Notes: a model not told the origin generated them from the sequence alone. Shown: positions 27,599-37,638, counted from the stretch's first letter. The stretch is DNA of 64,000 nt from Chloroflexi bacterium TSY (GCA_019217005.1 JAHBNG010000063.1:1-64000), one strand, 5' to 3'. Made by a program: numbers and translations.

Positions 27599-28399
27599 AT
27601 GTTAACCCAATCCCAAATTGATTTTTATCACGAAAATGGCTATCTGCGCATCCCAGCGTTATTTACGCTAGCGGAAACTGATGTCTTGTCCGATGAACTG
27701 GATCGGCTGGTGCAAGACTGGTCTTTTACCGTACCTGGCTGGCCCGGCCCCTGGCGACAGGCCTATATGGATCCGGAAACGGAAAAGAAAGCCCGCTTAA
27801 CCGCCATGCACGACCTGCATCTCTACTCTGTCGCCTGGATGCGAGCCGTCACCAATGAAAAGCTAGCTGATTGTCTGGCCCAACTCATCGGCCCTGATGT
27901 CGAACTCCACCATTCGGTGATGCACATCAAACCGCCACAAGCGGGTCATCCATTCCCGATGCATCAAGACCATCCTTTTTATAAGCACGAGGACGAACGC
28001 TATATTGATGTCTTGGTACACTTGGATGATACCTGCCACGAAAACGGTGAAATTCGATTTTTGGAAGGCTCTCACAAGCATGGCCCCTTGGAACACATTA
28101 CTGGGACAGAAGATTCCCCCTCAGCACCCCATCTACCCACAGATGAGTATAAATTAGAGGAGACCGTGCCTGTTCCGGCCAAACGCGGCGATGTGGTGAT
28201 CTTCTCTTATTACACCATTCACGGGTCGTATATCAACCAAACCAAAGATCCCCGGCGGCTGGTGCGCGTCGGCTATCGCAATCCGCATAATGACCAACTT
28301 ACTGGCGTCAATGTTGGGAAGTCGGGTCTCATTGTGGCTGGTTATCGCGAGTGGCGGGGCGATGAGCCTTTGTTGAACGCATCTGATCGTAATAAGTAA
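27599..28399 (+). CDS. Phytanoyl-CoA dioxygenase family protein 1
   Basis: 266 residues from ATG 27599, behind GGGAGG. This is an Fe(II)/2-oxoglutarate oxygenase of the PhyH fold. The metal motif HQD is in FPMHQDHPFY, the distal His in YTIHGSYINQT and the 2-oxoglutarate-binding Arg in RRLVRVGYRN. It probably hydroxylates a small organic substrate; CoA esters, phosphonates and ectoine-like compounds are known substrates of relatives. It is first of three such genes in a row, 13 bases before the next. Confidence 0.9.
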   Translation: MLTQSQIDFYHENGYLRIPALFTLAETDVLSDELDRLVQDWSFTVPGWPGPWRQAYMDPETEKKARLTAMHDLHLYSVAWMRAVTNEKLADCLAQLIGPDVELHHSVMHIKPPQAGHPFPMHQDHPFYKHEDERYIDVLVHLDDTCHENGEIRFLEGSHKHGPLEHITGTEDSPSAPHLPTDEYKLEETVPVPAKRGDVVIFSYYTIHGSYINQTKDPRRLVRVGYRNPHNDQLTGVNVGKSGLIVAGYREWRGDEPLLNASDRNK

Positions 28400-28412
28400 G
28401 AGGAAACTCTCA

Positions 28413-29249
28413 ATGTCCAACAAACCGAGCGAACTGGAAATTTATCTCTTCGATTTAAGAGGCTTTATTGTCTTAGAAAATGCCCTCACCGCCAACGAAG
28501 TGGCCGCCCTCAATGCTGGCCTTGATGCCCTTTTGCCCATCGAACACGACGAATGGGATGGCCATATTCACGCCACCAATTTTGGGGCCAATGATGGCCT
28601 CAATCTACAACAAATTTATGAAGGTGGAGAATCCTTTGAAGCCTTGATTGATCATCCCTCTTGGTTCGAGAAGGTGAAGTTCTTTGTCGGAGGTGAGGGA
28701 AATTTTGATTATCTCCATGGTCCCTTATTCATTGATGAAAATTTTGCCAACATCCGTGGCCCCGGTGAAGCGATCCCCCTACACTCTGGTGGAGCCGACT
28801 GTGTCAAACGCTGCCAATTTTTGTATCGCAACAACCAATTTATGTGCGGCCAGATCGACATTCTCATCGCGTTGACTGATATGATGCCGGGTGATGGAGC
28901 GACGATGGTCATTCCAGGCAGCCATAAATCAAATTTCCGCCATCCTCACTTTGCCACAGCCAACTGGCGAGACGGCGAAAGCGTTGATGGCATCATCGGA
29001 GCCGAGGAAGTGAACATCAAAGCGGGCGATGCCATTTTATTTGTTGATGCCATCTCACACGGTTCCGCCAGACGAACCAACCCTGGTGAAAGACGCACCA
29101 TCGTCTATCGTTATGGCCCATCTTGGGGAAACTTCCGCCACGGTTATCAGCCCTCGCCAGAATTGCTAACCCGCCTCAGCCCGCAGCGACGCCAGATCGT
29201 GCAGCCGCAGAAGCTGTTGGAGCGGAAACCACAAAGGATAAAAGGGTAA
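28413..29249 (+). CDS. Phytanoyl-CoA dioxygenase-like protein 2 with HxG motif
   Basis: 278 residues, ATG 28413 after GAGGA. The PhyH core is visible (LTDMMPGDGATMVIPGSHKS, DAISHGSARRTN, RRTIVYRYGP). At the metal site the sequence is PLHSGGAD: His-Ser-Gly in place of HxD. Loss of the carboxylate ligand is the hallmark of Fe/2OG halogenases such as SyrB2 and WelO5, but it also occurs in inactive or unusual PhyH relatives. The distal His and Arg are kept. The function is therefore open. Confidence 0.85.
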   Translation: MSNKPSELEIYLFDLRGFIVLENALTANEVAALNAGLDALLPIEHDEWDGHIHATNFGANDGLNLQQIYEGGESFEALIDHPSWFEKVKFFVGGEGNFDYLHGPLFIDENFANIRGPGEAIPLHSGGADCVKRCQFLYRNNQFMCGQIDILIALTDMMPGDGATMVIPGSHKSNFRHPHFATANWRDGESVDGIIGAEEVNIKAGDAILFVDAISHGSARRTNPGERRTIVYRYGPSWGNFRHGYQPSPELLTRLSPQRRQIVQPQKLLERKPQRIKG

Positions 29250-29254
29250 GAACC

Positions 29255-29323
29255 TATCCGAAAAGTGGTTGTGAGTCCAACCAGCCTCTCGAGCCGAATG
29301 CTTGGCACAGAACTTTTCGGATA
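29255..29323 (+). mobile_element. MITE family B, copy 2 (69 bp)
   Basis: The ends TATCCGAAAAGTGG and ACTTTTCGGATA enclose a CTCGAG-containing centre. The first 30 bases are identical to the reverse complement of 1489-1559. It lies between the second and third PhyH genes, 5 bases after a stop codon, without breaking either gene. Confidence 0.75.
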
Positions 29324-29341
29324 AGCACTAAGGATAACATT

Positions 29342-30079
29342 ATGGGTCTCACATCTGCAGAAATCCAAGCGTTTCAGAAAGAAGGCTACCTCATCTTCCC
29401 AGGGCTCATTCGTGGGGAGAAATTGGCTCACTATAAGCAAGTCCTTGATACGCTCGTCGAGCGTACCAGATCACTGTCAGAATCACAGGATGGATTCAAT
29501 TTGCAGCCGGACCACGAGGGCAACCCTATACTGGGTCGCTTGTTCAAAGTACAAGGCGTCTGCGTGGTCGAGCCGCGTCTCTTGGCACTGGCGCGCGAGC
29601 CCCAAATCATCGCTCGGGTTGCGTCACTCATCGGGCCCCAACTCCACATGTTTGGCTCGAAATTTTTTCCCATGCTGCCGCGCGGCGGCACATCTACTGG
29701 ATGGCATCAGGACAACCACTATTTTGGGACAGTTTCTGACCGTGTGGTCAGTTGTGGTATCTATCTGGAAGAGAGTGATGAGTCCAACGGTTGTCTGAGG
29801 CTCATCCCACGCAGTCACCTAGCTGGACAAATTATGGAGCACAACTCAGGACAGGGTACGTTTGCCCATGGTGCGTGGGCGCAGGTGGACGAATCGCAAG
29901 TTCTGTCGGTAGAGTGTCCTGGCGGCACTGTGGTGTTGTTTTCGGCAAACCTATTGCATGGTGCCACCACCAACAGCAGTCATCGCTCACGATATAGTAC
30001 CGCGTGGCATTATATTCCGGCAGATTTAGAACTGGAGATGTTCCCGTTCGGGCAGTATGCGGATCGGCATGCCATGTGA
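29342..30079 (+). CDS. Phytanoyl-CoA dioxygenase family protein 3
   Basis: 245 residues from ATG 29342. The complete PhyH active site is HQD in TGWHQDNHYF, distal His in LLHGATTNSS and Arg in SRYSTAWHYI. The N-terminal helix ITxxEIQAFQKEGYLIFPGL-type segment matches the family. It is separated from gene 2 by a 69-bp MITE but is probably in the same transcript. The three proteins differ strongly from each other, so they likely act on different substrates or steps. Confidence 0.9.
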   Translation: MGLTSAEIQAFQKEGYLIFPGLIRGEKLAHYKQVLDTLVERTRSLSESQDGFNLQPDHEGNPILGRLFKVQGVCVVEPRLLALAREPQIIARVASLIGPQLHMFGSKFFPMLPRGGTSTGWHQDNHYFGTVSDRVVSCGIYLEESDESNGCLRLIPRSHLAGQIMEHNSGQGTFAHGAWAQVDESQVLSVECPGGTVVLFSANLLHGATTNSSHRSRYSTAWHYIPADLELEMFPFGQYADRHAM

Positions 30080-30179
30080 GACAGCCATCTTTCGGATTGC
30101 TGTTGAGCGATTTATACTTAGTGGGCCTCTGCTTATTTCCAGTCTGCTTCTTCACGCAGCCACTCCGATAATCACGCAC

Positions 30180-30298
30180 TGCGCTGCTTAGCCAATCGAT
30201 GGCTTGCTATCATTTGGAAAATGTGGCAGGACAAATCTTCCTATGATGAAGCTTTTCATTTGCAACAACACCTATCTCGCCGTCAACCTAAACTTTAG
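30180..30298 (+). pseudogene. IS110-type transposase C-terminal remnant
   Basis: A short frame reads NRWLAIIWKMWQDKSSYDEA, then FHLQQHLSRRQPKL and a stop at 30298. This resembles the end of IS110-family transposases (RxLxIIWKMWQxxxPYD). No start or IS end is seen. The rest of the 770-bp gap before 30846 holds a hairpin at 30447-30503 and no other gene. Confidence 0.5.
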
Positions 30299-30446
30299 TT
30301 TTTCTTGATTCTACAACCTGAGGCCTCTTGTGACTTCTTGCTGCTCTATCTCTATTTAGTTTGACTAACTCTCGACTCCAATTCGCCCGCTTTGGTGTCT
30401 TTTCTTCAACGCGGCCTTTTGGAATCCCTCTTACTTACAAACCGTG

Positions 30447-30503
30447 TCCCGGATTGGACCAAGAACTCTCCTTGAGTGGATCATTGAGTGCTCCAATCCG
30501 GGA
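30447..30503. repeat. 12-bp inverted repeat, 57-bp stem-loop
   Basis: TCCCGGATTGGA (30447-30458) is exactly inverted at 30492-30503 (TCCAATCCGGGA), with a 33-base loop that repeats TTGAGTG twice. It lies about 340 bases before the binding-protein gene. It is too far upstream to be a leader hairpin without a mapped promoter and may be another miniature element. Confidence 0.65.
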
Positions 30504-30845
30504 TTGCGAGTGGCTCCTTCACCGCATAACGTCGCTTTTTTGAGGTTCGCGATTACCCCAACCCACCCTGAAACCCTTCTTGACATCTATGTGGACGTCA
30601 TGATATAGTTCTGAAAATTCCCTAGAGTTGTCTTCAACAAGATAAAGATTGTAGGCTCTTTAGCCAATGATAAGCGAGTCTTCACGCAAATCGCAGGCAA
30701 AGAAGTGTAGACCCCAGTAGGTACGCCCCATACGAGATCTGCTCTAAATACAGGCGCGCTCGCTACGCAGTTGCGATCTGCTGATCATATGTGAACAGAG
30801 CATTCAACCTCGATCGACTGTGAACTATCCCGAAGGAGGGACAAG

Positions 30846-32639
30846 ATGCTAAAATCCCAAATATCCCGACGTGAATTTCTGCGTCAGGCTGCGGCTGTTG
30901 GCAGCGGAGCCATCCTGGCAGGTTGCGCGACCGGATCGTCCCCCGCCCCTGCACCAGCATCTGACGCGGCGGCCACTGTCGGCATGACAGCGGAAGAAAT
31001 CCTCACGCCGCTCGGCCTCATGCCGGGGTCGCCGGATCGTCCCAATGGATGGGCAACCGATCTGGCTGACATTCCCGACGGCATGCCTTTGTCGCCCCCT
31101 TTGACCATCACATCGTTTACGCGCACGGATGCGGATACGCGCTTCCAGGGCGATGATACCATCTACGATAACATCAGTCTGCGCTTTATCAAATCGCTCT
31201 TCGGCATCGAGTATGAGATTCCGTGGACCTATGTGCAGGGCGAGGAACGCGACCAAAAGATGAATTTGGCCATGGCCGCGGGCGATCTGCCAGACCTGAT
31301 GCCCGGCGTCTCCCTATCGATGTTTCAGGACATGGTCGCGGGCGATCTGGTGGCCGATATCACCGACGTCTATGAAGCAACGGCCAGCCAGCAGTGGGTC
31401 AAAGACTCGCACGCATATGGCGACAATATGCTGTGGGAGTATGCAGAGGTTGATGGCCGCAAGATGGCCTTCCCCAGCATTGCCCAGGCTGGACAGGACG
31501 AACAGATCCTCTTTATCCGCGCTGACTGGCTGGAAAAGGTGGGCATGGAGCCGCCCACTACGCTGGATGAGATGGAAGCCGTCGGCGAAGCCTTTGTCCA
31601 GAACGATCTGGGTGCTGGCCCTCCCGGCACTACGATTGGTGTGATGGCTGGTCGGGACTTACAGAGTTGGTATGGCGGTCTCGGCCCCGTCTTTGGCGGC
31701 TTTGGTGTGCTGCCCTCCTGGTATACCTCGGTGAGCACCTTTACGCCAGATGGCCAGGGCGGTTTGAAGTTCGATGGCATTGATCCCATGATGAAGGAGG
31801 CGTTGGCCTTCATCCGTCGCTGGTACGAGAAGAAGATCATCGGTCCCGATTTCTTTACCAAGGGCTACCAGGAGAATCGCACCGACGTTGAGGGCAACCG
31901 CGTGGGGATGAACCTCACCCATCCGTGGGGCGGTGTCTTTGCGTCTGCCATGGGTAGTATGGCCAACGACCCCGATGCGCGCTGGATCTGGGTGGATGTA
32001 CCCACCGGTCCCGTACGCAAGGGCAAGAATTACTTCAGTCCGCTGCGCCAGGGGGTCTTCCCATTCAAGAAGGGGTTCGAGCACATCGACAAGGTCTTGA
32101 AGCAGGCCAACTTTGAGGCCGAAATGGTGCTGAGCCCTGAGCGCCGCGATCACGGTTTTGAGGGTCATAATTACCAATGGGTTGAAGACAGGGTTGAACC
32201 CCTCTCCGGTGGCACCCATGGGTACGGTGTGATCAACACCCGCGGTGGCGCCAATATCAGCCCCGTATCGAACATGAGAAACATCCAGTGGAAGCTGAAC
32301 TATAAAGAGACCGTGCCCCGCGAACAGTGGGATGCAATGATGGTACTTCTCTTGGATGATCCCACCGGTTTACAGACCATGTCGGATGAGGGCTGGCTCT
32401 TCCTGGCCGAACACTCGCTCACCGACACGATCCGCAACGAATACACGGGCGCACCCACAGAATTGCAAAAAGAAAAGTGGACCTCTCTGCAGAAGCTCAC
32501 CGATGAGACCTATTTTGGCATCATCACGGGGCAACTTCCGGTGGATGCCTTCGATGATTACGTGACCACGTGGCGAGAGCAGGGTGGAGACGCCATTGTG
32601 CAAGAGATCAATGAATGGTGGGCGCAGCGACAGGGCTAG
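30846..32639 (+). CDS. ABC sugar-binding lipoprotein, LplA-like (SBP_bac_1)
   Basis: 597 residues. ATG 30846 sits behind GAAGGAGGG. The N terminus has a Tat-type signal (SRREFLRQAA) ending in lipobox LAGC. The body has FDDYV/ITGQ and MTSDEGWLFL-like features of the LplA/YtcQ group of large binding proteins whose permeases are LplB/LplC. Such permeases lie at 38155 and 39197, not next to it. It probably binds an oligosaccharide or a polysaccharide fragment. Confidence 0.88.
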   Translation: MLKSQISRREFLRQAAAVGSGAILAGCATGSSPAPAPASDAAATVGMTAEEILTPLGLMPGSPDRPNGWATDLADIPDGMPLSPPLTITSFTRTDADTRFQGDDTIYDNISLRFIKSLFGIEYEIPWTYVQGEERDQKMNLAMAAGDLPDLMPGVSLSMFQDMVAGDLVADITDVYEATASQQWVKDSHAYGDNMLWEYAEVDGRKMAFPSIAQAGQDEQILFIRADWLEKVGMEPPTTLDEMEAVGEAFVQNDLGAGPPGTTIGVMAGRDLQSWYGGLGPVFGGFGVLPSWYTSVSTFTPDGQGGLKFDGIDPMMKEALAFIRRWYEKKIIGPDFFTKGYQENRTDVEGNRVGMNLTHPWGGVFASAMGSMANDPDARWIWVDVPTGPVRKGKNYFSPLRQGVFPFKKGFEHIDKVLKQANFEAEMVLSPERRDHGFEGHNYQWVEDRVEPLSGGTHGYGVINTRGGANISPVSNMRNIQWKLNYKETVPREQWDAMMVLLLDDPTGLQTMSDEGWLFLAEHSLTDTIRNEYTGAPTELQKEKWTSLQKLTDETYFGIITGQLPVDAFDDYVTTWREQGGDAIVQEINEWWAQRQG

Positions 32640-32776
32640 ATGTTGCCTGTTTCATAATCAGTAGGTCGCAATGTCATTCTGTTTGGTTACAGCCGCAAAG
32701 CGAGGGGGCCCAAAGAATCCGCCTGACCATCGCCGATCTACTGATAATCCACAAACGTCCCAAAGGAGAAACCCAT

Positions 32777-34426
32777 ATGAACCGTCGAAGCCTATTTTCA
32801 CTATGGACCGTTGCGCTGATCATTTTCGCTCTGGTCGCGGGTTGTGCCGGGCCGCAGCCGCCGCCAGCGCCCGCAGATTCGGGCGCTTCCGCTGAAAGCA
32901 GTGAGAGCGCCGAGGCCGAATCCGAAGAAGCAGCTACAGAGGAATCTGAACCCGAGGAGCCGCAGCTTTCCGGCGAGGTTCCGCCGCTCGCACCAGAAGC
33001 CGAAGGCATTGAATATTCGGAGGTACCAGAACTTGCTTATGCTGGTGAAATCACCATGTATGCTCAGGCTTACACGCCAGTGGAACCGACCTCAAACGCA
33101 CCCAATCCGCCGCGCTATTTGAACCGCATCGTGGCTGAATACGAGAAGCTACATCCCAATATCAAAATTACGCTCATCCCGCCTCTCGCTCCTGGCAACG
33201 ACTACCTTACTTGGGTACGCACGCAAGCCGCTGGCGAACTACTACCGGATATTGTTTGGCTGCATGCGGGTTGGGTCAATGAGCAGCTGCCGCGAGGCAT
33301 GTTTGAACCGATCACGGCCCAATTAGAAGAAGGGAATCCATATATTCCCGCGGGAGAACCGGGCCATGACCGTTGGTTAGATAGCTTCACCGGCTTTGTC
33401 ATGGAATTTGTCCAGGCCCCAGATGGTGAATGGTATCAAGTAAACGCCGACTATGTGGGTACGGCAATCTTTTATAATAAGGATATGTTTGCAGCAGTGG
33501 GCCTCGATCCTGACAATCCACCGCAGACCTGGTCTGAGTTTATTGCCGCCCATGAGGCTCTGAAAGCAGCAGATATGGAGGCGTTTGCCTTTCCCTTGGG
33601 GCCTGGCGCGTTTCTCTGGAGCTGGTGGCATCGGGTTGGGGCCACCCAATTCTACAACGACCGTTTTGATGAACTGAATGTTGACAACAATCAATTCCGC
33701 CTCAGCACCTATTCTACAGCCCGTAATTATGCCAACGGCACGTGGGACACGAGCGACGCACGGTACCAGGAGACTTTCCGTCTCCTCAAAGATTGGTCAA
33801 ACCATTGGGTACCGGGTGCGCTTAGCTTGGAAATCTCCGATACCTTCCGCATGTTTGTCAATGGCGAGGTCGCCATGTATTGGAATGGGAGTTGGGCTGT
33901 GCCTCAGACGCAGAACAATCCGGAGGTTCAATTTGAGTGGGGCACCTTCCCGTTACCCACCTTCGATGAGGCCGTCACTGAATTTTATGTTGGTCAGTCC
34001 GCGCCCATGATTGGCGGACCCTCCGCAGCCTTCCAGTACAGTGTCTCGACTTCCCAGGCAAACAATACCATGACGCCCGAGAAGTTTGAAGCCACGGTCG
34101 ATTTCCTTAAATTCCTGACGGCGCCCCAGAACGCTGGCCCCATGGTTAATGATTTGGGCTCCTTTATTCCCACCGTTCAGGGCACTGTGCCCCTACCCTC
34201 CATGTCCGAGTTGATCGAGTCGATGTCAAATACCGAAACCATGGGCTTTATGGAATTCACCGCAGAAGATGGTCCGGCGAACTATCGTCTACTCCAAGAA
34301 TTCATGGGAGACCAAACAACGATGGAGGAATATATGGCTAAGGTCAATGAACTGATGCAAGACTCCGTTGCTGGATTGGCCGATGAGAATAGTTGGGATT
34401 GGGACAACCCACCAAGCAGTGAGTGA
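32777..34426 (+). CDS. ABC sugar-binding lipoprotein (SBP_bac_1)
   Basis: 549 residues from ATG 32777 after AAAGGAGAA; in-frame starts further upstream lack this site. The signal peptide ends in lipobox VAGC, followed by a Ser/Glu/Ala linker to about residue 65. The binding domain contains FYNKDMFAAVGLDPDNPPQT, a typical SBP_bac_1 stretch, and FVNGEVAMYWNGSW. It is followed directly by two MalF/MalG-type permease genes, so it is the receptor of that importer. Confidence 0.9.
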   Translation: MNRRSLFSLWTVALIIFALVAGCAGPQPPPAPADSGASAESSESAEAESEEAATEESEPEEPQLSGEVPPLAPEAEGIEYSEVPELAYAGEITMYAQAYTPVEPTSNAPNPPRYLNRIVAEYEKLHPNIKITLIPPLAPGNDYLTWVRTQAAGELLPDIVWLHAGWVNEQLPRGMFEPITAQLEEGNPYIPAGEPGHDRWLDSFTGFVMEFVQAPDGEWYQVNADYVGTAIFYNKDMFAAVGLDPDNPPQTWSEFIAAHEALKAADMEAFAFPLGPGAFLWSWWHRVGATQFYNDRFDELNVDNNQFRLSTYSTARNYANGTWDTSDARYQETFRLLKDWSNHWVPGALSLEISDTFRMFVNGEVAMYWNGSWAVPQTQNNPEVQFEWGTFPLPTFDEAVTEFYVGQSAPMIGGPSAAFQYSVSTSQANNTMTPEKFEATVDFLKFLTAPQNAGPMVNDLGSFIPTVQGTVPLPSMSELIESMSNTETMGFMEFTAEDGPANYRLLQEFMGDQTTMEEYMAKVNELMQDSVAGLADENSWDWDNPPSSE

Positions 34427-34447
34427 TTGAGATCTAGCCATATATAT

Positions 34448-35410
34448 ATGAGCAACCAGATTCTTCAACATAGGGACCCCATTGCTGGGTCCCTTACCGA
34501 TGATCGTCAGCGCACGGTTTGGGATGAGTTGCGTCGTAAAGCGCCGCTCTACCTGTTTCTCATACCCACTATCGCTTTTCTCGCCGTATTTATGTACTAT
34601 CCAGCATTTACTGCCGTGCGCCTCTCCTTCTACCATTGGGACGGCTTTAGCCCCCCCCGCTGGATTGGGTTGGACAACTTTGAACGTATCCTGTCCGATA
34701 ATGTCATGCGGACCAGCATTGTCAACATGCTGATCTTGACGGTGGCCCGCATCCTGATCGTCTTGACGACTCCACTATTGGCCGCTGAATTGGTCTTTCA
34801 TCTCAAGAGTCAGCGTTGGCAATATTGGTATCGAGTGTTGTTCGTGGTCCCCTTGGTCGTTCCCGAAGTGGTGATATATCTGATTTGGCAATTTATTTTC
34901 AACCCAACGGTTGGGTTGGCCAATGTGCTCTTAAATAACCTCGGACTTAGCCTTCTGACCAATGAATGGCTCGGCAGTCATCGTACAGTTCTCTTAAGCT
35001 TGGCGCTGGTCGGTTTTCCCTGGATTGCGGGCATCAATTTTCTAATCTATCTAGCTGGCCTGCAAAATATCCCCAGGGAAATATTGGATGCCGCAGCAGT
35101 TGATGGCGCAACCGGTTTTCGTCGCTTCTGGCTGGTCGAATTGTCGCTGATCATGGGGCAAGTCAAGCTGCTTCTGATCTTGAACGTGATCTTTACACTC
35201 CAATCATTTGTGCTGATACTGATCATGACGAACGGAGGTCCTGGATATGCCTCTATGGTGCCAGGTCTGCTGATGTACGAAGCCGCGTTCCAAGACGGCA
35301 GGTTTGGCTATGCCTGTGCCATTGGAACGGCACTTTTTGTCGTCATCTTTATCCTGACCTATATCAATATGCGCTATATTCAACCGGAAACGGAACACAT
35401 ACCTGCCTAG
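34448..35410 (+). CDS. ABC sugar permease, MalF/UgpA type
   Basis: 320 residues from ATG 34448. Six membrane segments begin at LYLFLIPTIAFLAVFMYYPA. The EAA loop reads EILDAAAVDGATGFRRFWLV, which contacts the ATPase. FVVPLVVPEVVIYLIWQFIF is typical of the UgpA/MalF group. No ATP-binding subunit is encoded nearby, so a shared MsmX/UgpC-type ATPase elsewhere is implied. Confidence 0.92.
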   Translation: MSNQILQHRDPIAGSLTDDRQRTVWDELRRKAPLYLFLIPTIAFLAVFMYYPAFTAVRLSFYHWDGFSPPRWIGLDNFERILSDNVMRTSIVNMLILTVARILIVLTTPLLAAELVFHLKSQRWQYWYRVLFVVPLVVPEVVIYLIWQFIFNPTVGLANVLLNNLGLSLLTNEWLGSHRTVLLSLALVGFPWIAGINFLIYLAGLQNIPREILDAAAVDGATGFRRFWLVELSLIMGQVKLLLILNVIFTLQSFVLILIMTNGGPGYASMVPGLLMYEAAFQDGRFGYACAIGTALFVVIFILTYINMRYIQPETEHIPA

Positions 35411-35428
35411 TCATCCAATCAATGTAAG

Positions 35429-36259
35429 ATGAAGTCCAAGACGCTACGCCACGATTTCTGGTTCCATATTCTATTGCTGACGCTCGGTCTCATTACGTTC
35501 TATCCGCTCGTTTTTACACTTTTTACATCGTTTAAGAACAATACCCAATTCTACAGCACATTTTGGGGGCCAGCATTCCCGTTACATTGGCTCAACTATG
35601 CGGATGCATGGCAACAACTGTCTGATGCCATTTTCAATACTGTGCTGGTTGGCGTCGTTAGCGCGTTTGGCGTTGTGTTTTTGGCCTCGTTGGCGGCTTA
35701 TATCTTTGCCCGCCACCGCTTCCCAGGCCACGACCTGTTTTTCTTTGCCATTATCGCGCTGCTCATGATCCCTGGGGTGCTGACCCTGATCCCTCTTTTT
35801 CTGCAAGTCAAATCGTTGGGGCTACTCAATACCTATTGGGCATTGATCCTACCCTATATTGCAGGCGGACAGGCATTTGCGATCTTTGTTCTGCGCAGTT
35901 TTATTGCCTCACAGCCGGAGGGGATCTTTGAATCGGCGCGCATCGATGGCGCCGATGAGTTTAGAATTTACTATCAGATTGCGCTGCCAATGGCGAAGCC
36001 AATTCTCGGAACGCTGGCCATTTTGTCGTTGTTAAGCAGTTGGAATGACTACATCTGGCCATCGGTCACGCTGCGCAATCCAGAACTTTGGACAATTTCG
36101 CTGCGGCTGGTGAGCTTTAGCAGCCAATGGGATAGTCTACAGCAATACGGTCCTATGTTTGCTGGCTATGTGATCGCCTCGATTCCACTTCTGATTCTTT
36201 TCATGTTTACGATGCGCCTATTTATCGAAGGGTTGGCGAGCGGTGCCATTAAGGCCTGA
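35429..36259 (+). CDS. ABC sugar permease, MalG/UgpE type
   Basis: 276 residues, ATG 35429, 18 bases after the MalF-type gene. Six membrane segments, EAA loop GIFESARIDGADEFRIYYQI followed by LPMAKPILGTLAI, and the C-terminal end FIEGLASGAIKA are characteristic of MalG-like proteins. It works with the upstream permease and the binding protein at 32777. Confidence 0.92.
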   Translation: MKSKTLRHDFWFHILLLTLGLITFYPLVFTLFTSFKNNTQFYSTFWGPAFPLHWLNYADAWQQLSDAIFNTVLVGVVSAFGVVFLASLAAYIFARHRFPGHDLFFFAIIALLMIPGVLTLIPLFLQVKSLGLLNTYWALILPYIAGGQAFAIFVLRSFIASQPEGIFESARIDGADEFRIYYQIALPMAKPILGTLAILSLLSSWNDYIWPSVTLRNPELWTISLRLVSFSSQWDSLQQYGPMFAGYVIASIPLLILFMFTMRLFIEGLASGAIKA

Positions 36260-36380
36260 CCATTGCACGTATGGGTAATCAAATAGGTTCGATCCAGCGT
36301 CGTTAATCAAACTGAGAGCTTGGGACTTCTGATTTTAATGTTAGCATTCATCTTGTCGGGTAAGTAAAGAAAGTGGTCTT

Positions 36381-37628
36381 TAGGGCAATCGCGTACCTTA
36401 AAAAAATAAGCCAGAAAGGACTGTCAAGAGATAGTGGTGGTCCCAGCCAGCGGTAAGGCGCTTGTTTTTGATGCCAACGTTGAGAGAAGTCTCCTTCTTG
36501 AGCAGATTGAGAGCAATATGACGAAGGGCAGCGAAATTCTGAGCTGAGTGGCCTTTGCGCAAACGGGATTCATCCTCTCGGAAGGCAATATCGAGGGTCC
36601 AGTGTAGGCGATTTTCGACATGCCAATGAGTGCGAGAGGCATTGAGTAAAGAGCGAGCATCGGACTCGGAACTCGAGAGGTAATAGCGCCTGTCGGGATT
36701 GTCTTTTTGCTGAGAATCACCACAAATCAAGGTGCGTTGGGCTTGAACCATCATGACGGTAGAGAGTTCAGGCCATTGCTCAGAATTGCGCAGATTCTGG
36801 ATGATGTCGGGGGCAGAAATGGTCCAGGCTTCTCGGGTTTCAAGCCGACCGTGTCCCTTATCGGTCGTTTTGGCATAATCGTGGTCAAAGGCAGTAAAGT
36901 CACTTTCCTCGAGATCCTCAAAGAGCAAGGCGACATCTGCATGTAAGTTTCCTTGATTGCCCTTGAGAGAGAGATAATCAGCCTCATTGTCAATGATGAG
37001 CTGTGCAATTTCAGTCTGAGCACCCATAGCATCGATGGTCACGAGTGCCCCTTTGATCTCCAACAAGCGCAGTAACTCTGGAATAGCTGTGATTTCATTC
37101 GACTTTTCATCCACTTTCCACTGACCAAGGACTACTTTGTTCAGAGAAGCCCAAGCACTCACCATGTATATGGCTCCTTTGCCCACTATTTTATCATGGG
37201 AACGTCTCAACTGCTTGCCGTCTATTGCCACCACTTCTCCATTCGTTACCTGGCAGACTGCGCTCATCCATTTGCTGAAACATTCGGCAAAGACCTCTCC
37301 ATCTAAATCCAAATACGCGCCAGAATGTATCGTGCGATGGGATTCCATTTGGCAACTCCAGTATGCTTTCTAGCCACTCCTTTTTGGCTTTGCCGAATTT
37401 TTCGACCCCTTCCCAATCGTCTGCTCCGCATATGACTGCACAGATTGCTATCACGATTATATCGATTAGATTGTGGCGTCGATTTATCGGGCTTCTTGGC
37501 TCTTCTATGCTTCCAAAGTGCTTTTCTATGCTTGCTATTTCGGGCTTTTCCATTTTGGTTTCTCCTTTTTGGGTTCCAAAATAGATTATCCCTTCTTTTC
37601 TTTCTTGTACAAGTACGCGATTGCCCTA
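36381..37628 (-). mobile_element. ISAs1-type insertion sequence, copy 2
   Basis: 1248 bp with ends TAGGGCAATCGCGTAC and GTACGCGATTGCCCTA and a 10-bp target duplication AAGTGGTCTT (36371-36380, 37629-37638). It is inverted relative to copy 1. It separates the MalFG-type genes from the nucleotidyltransferase and LplBC-type genes. Confidence 0.95.
36398..37553 (-). pseudogene. ISAs1-family transposase, copy 2, one frameshift
   Basis: The N-terminal part runs from ATG 37553 (MEKPEIASIEKHFGSIEEPR) to the region VFGFRWRG. A 4-base loss relative to copy 1 (GGATTGCTAGATGG became GGATTTAGATGG) then shifts frame near 37310. From there to 36398 the protein is intact, including AIDGKQLRRS, TIDAMGAQ and HWHVENRLHW. 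It is closer to functional than copy 1. Confidence 0.9.
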
Positions 37629-37638
37629 AAGTGGTCTT

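Noticed and set aside
30361..30543. 60-residue gene in the gap before the LplA-like receptor
   Set aside because: It runs through the 57-bp stem-loop and resembles nothing known.
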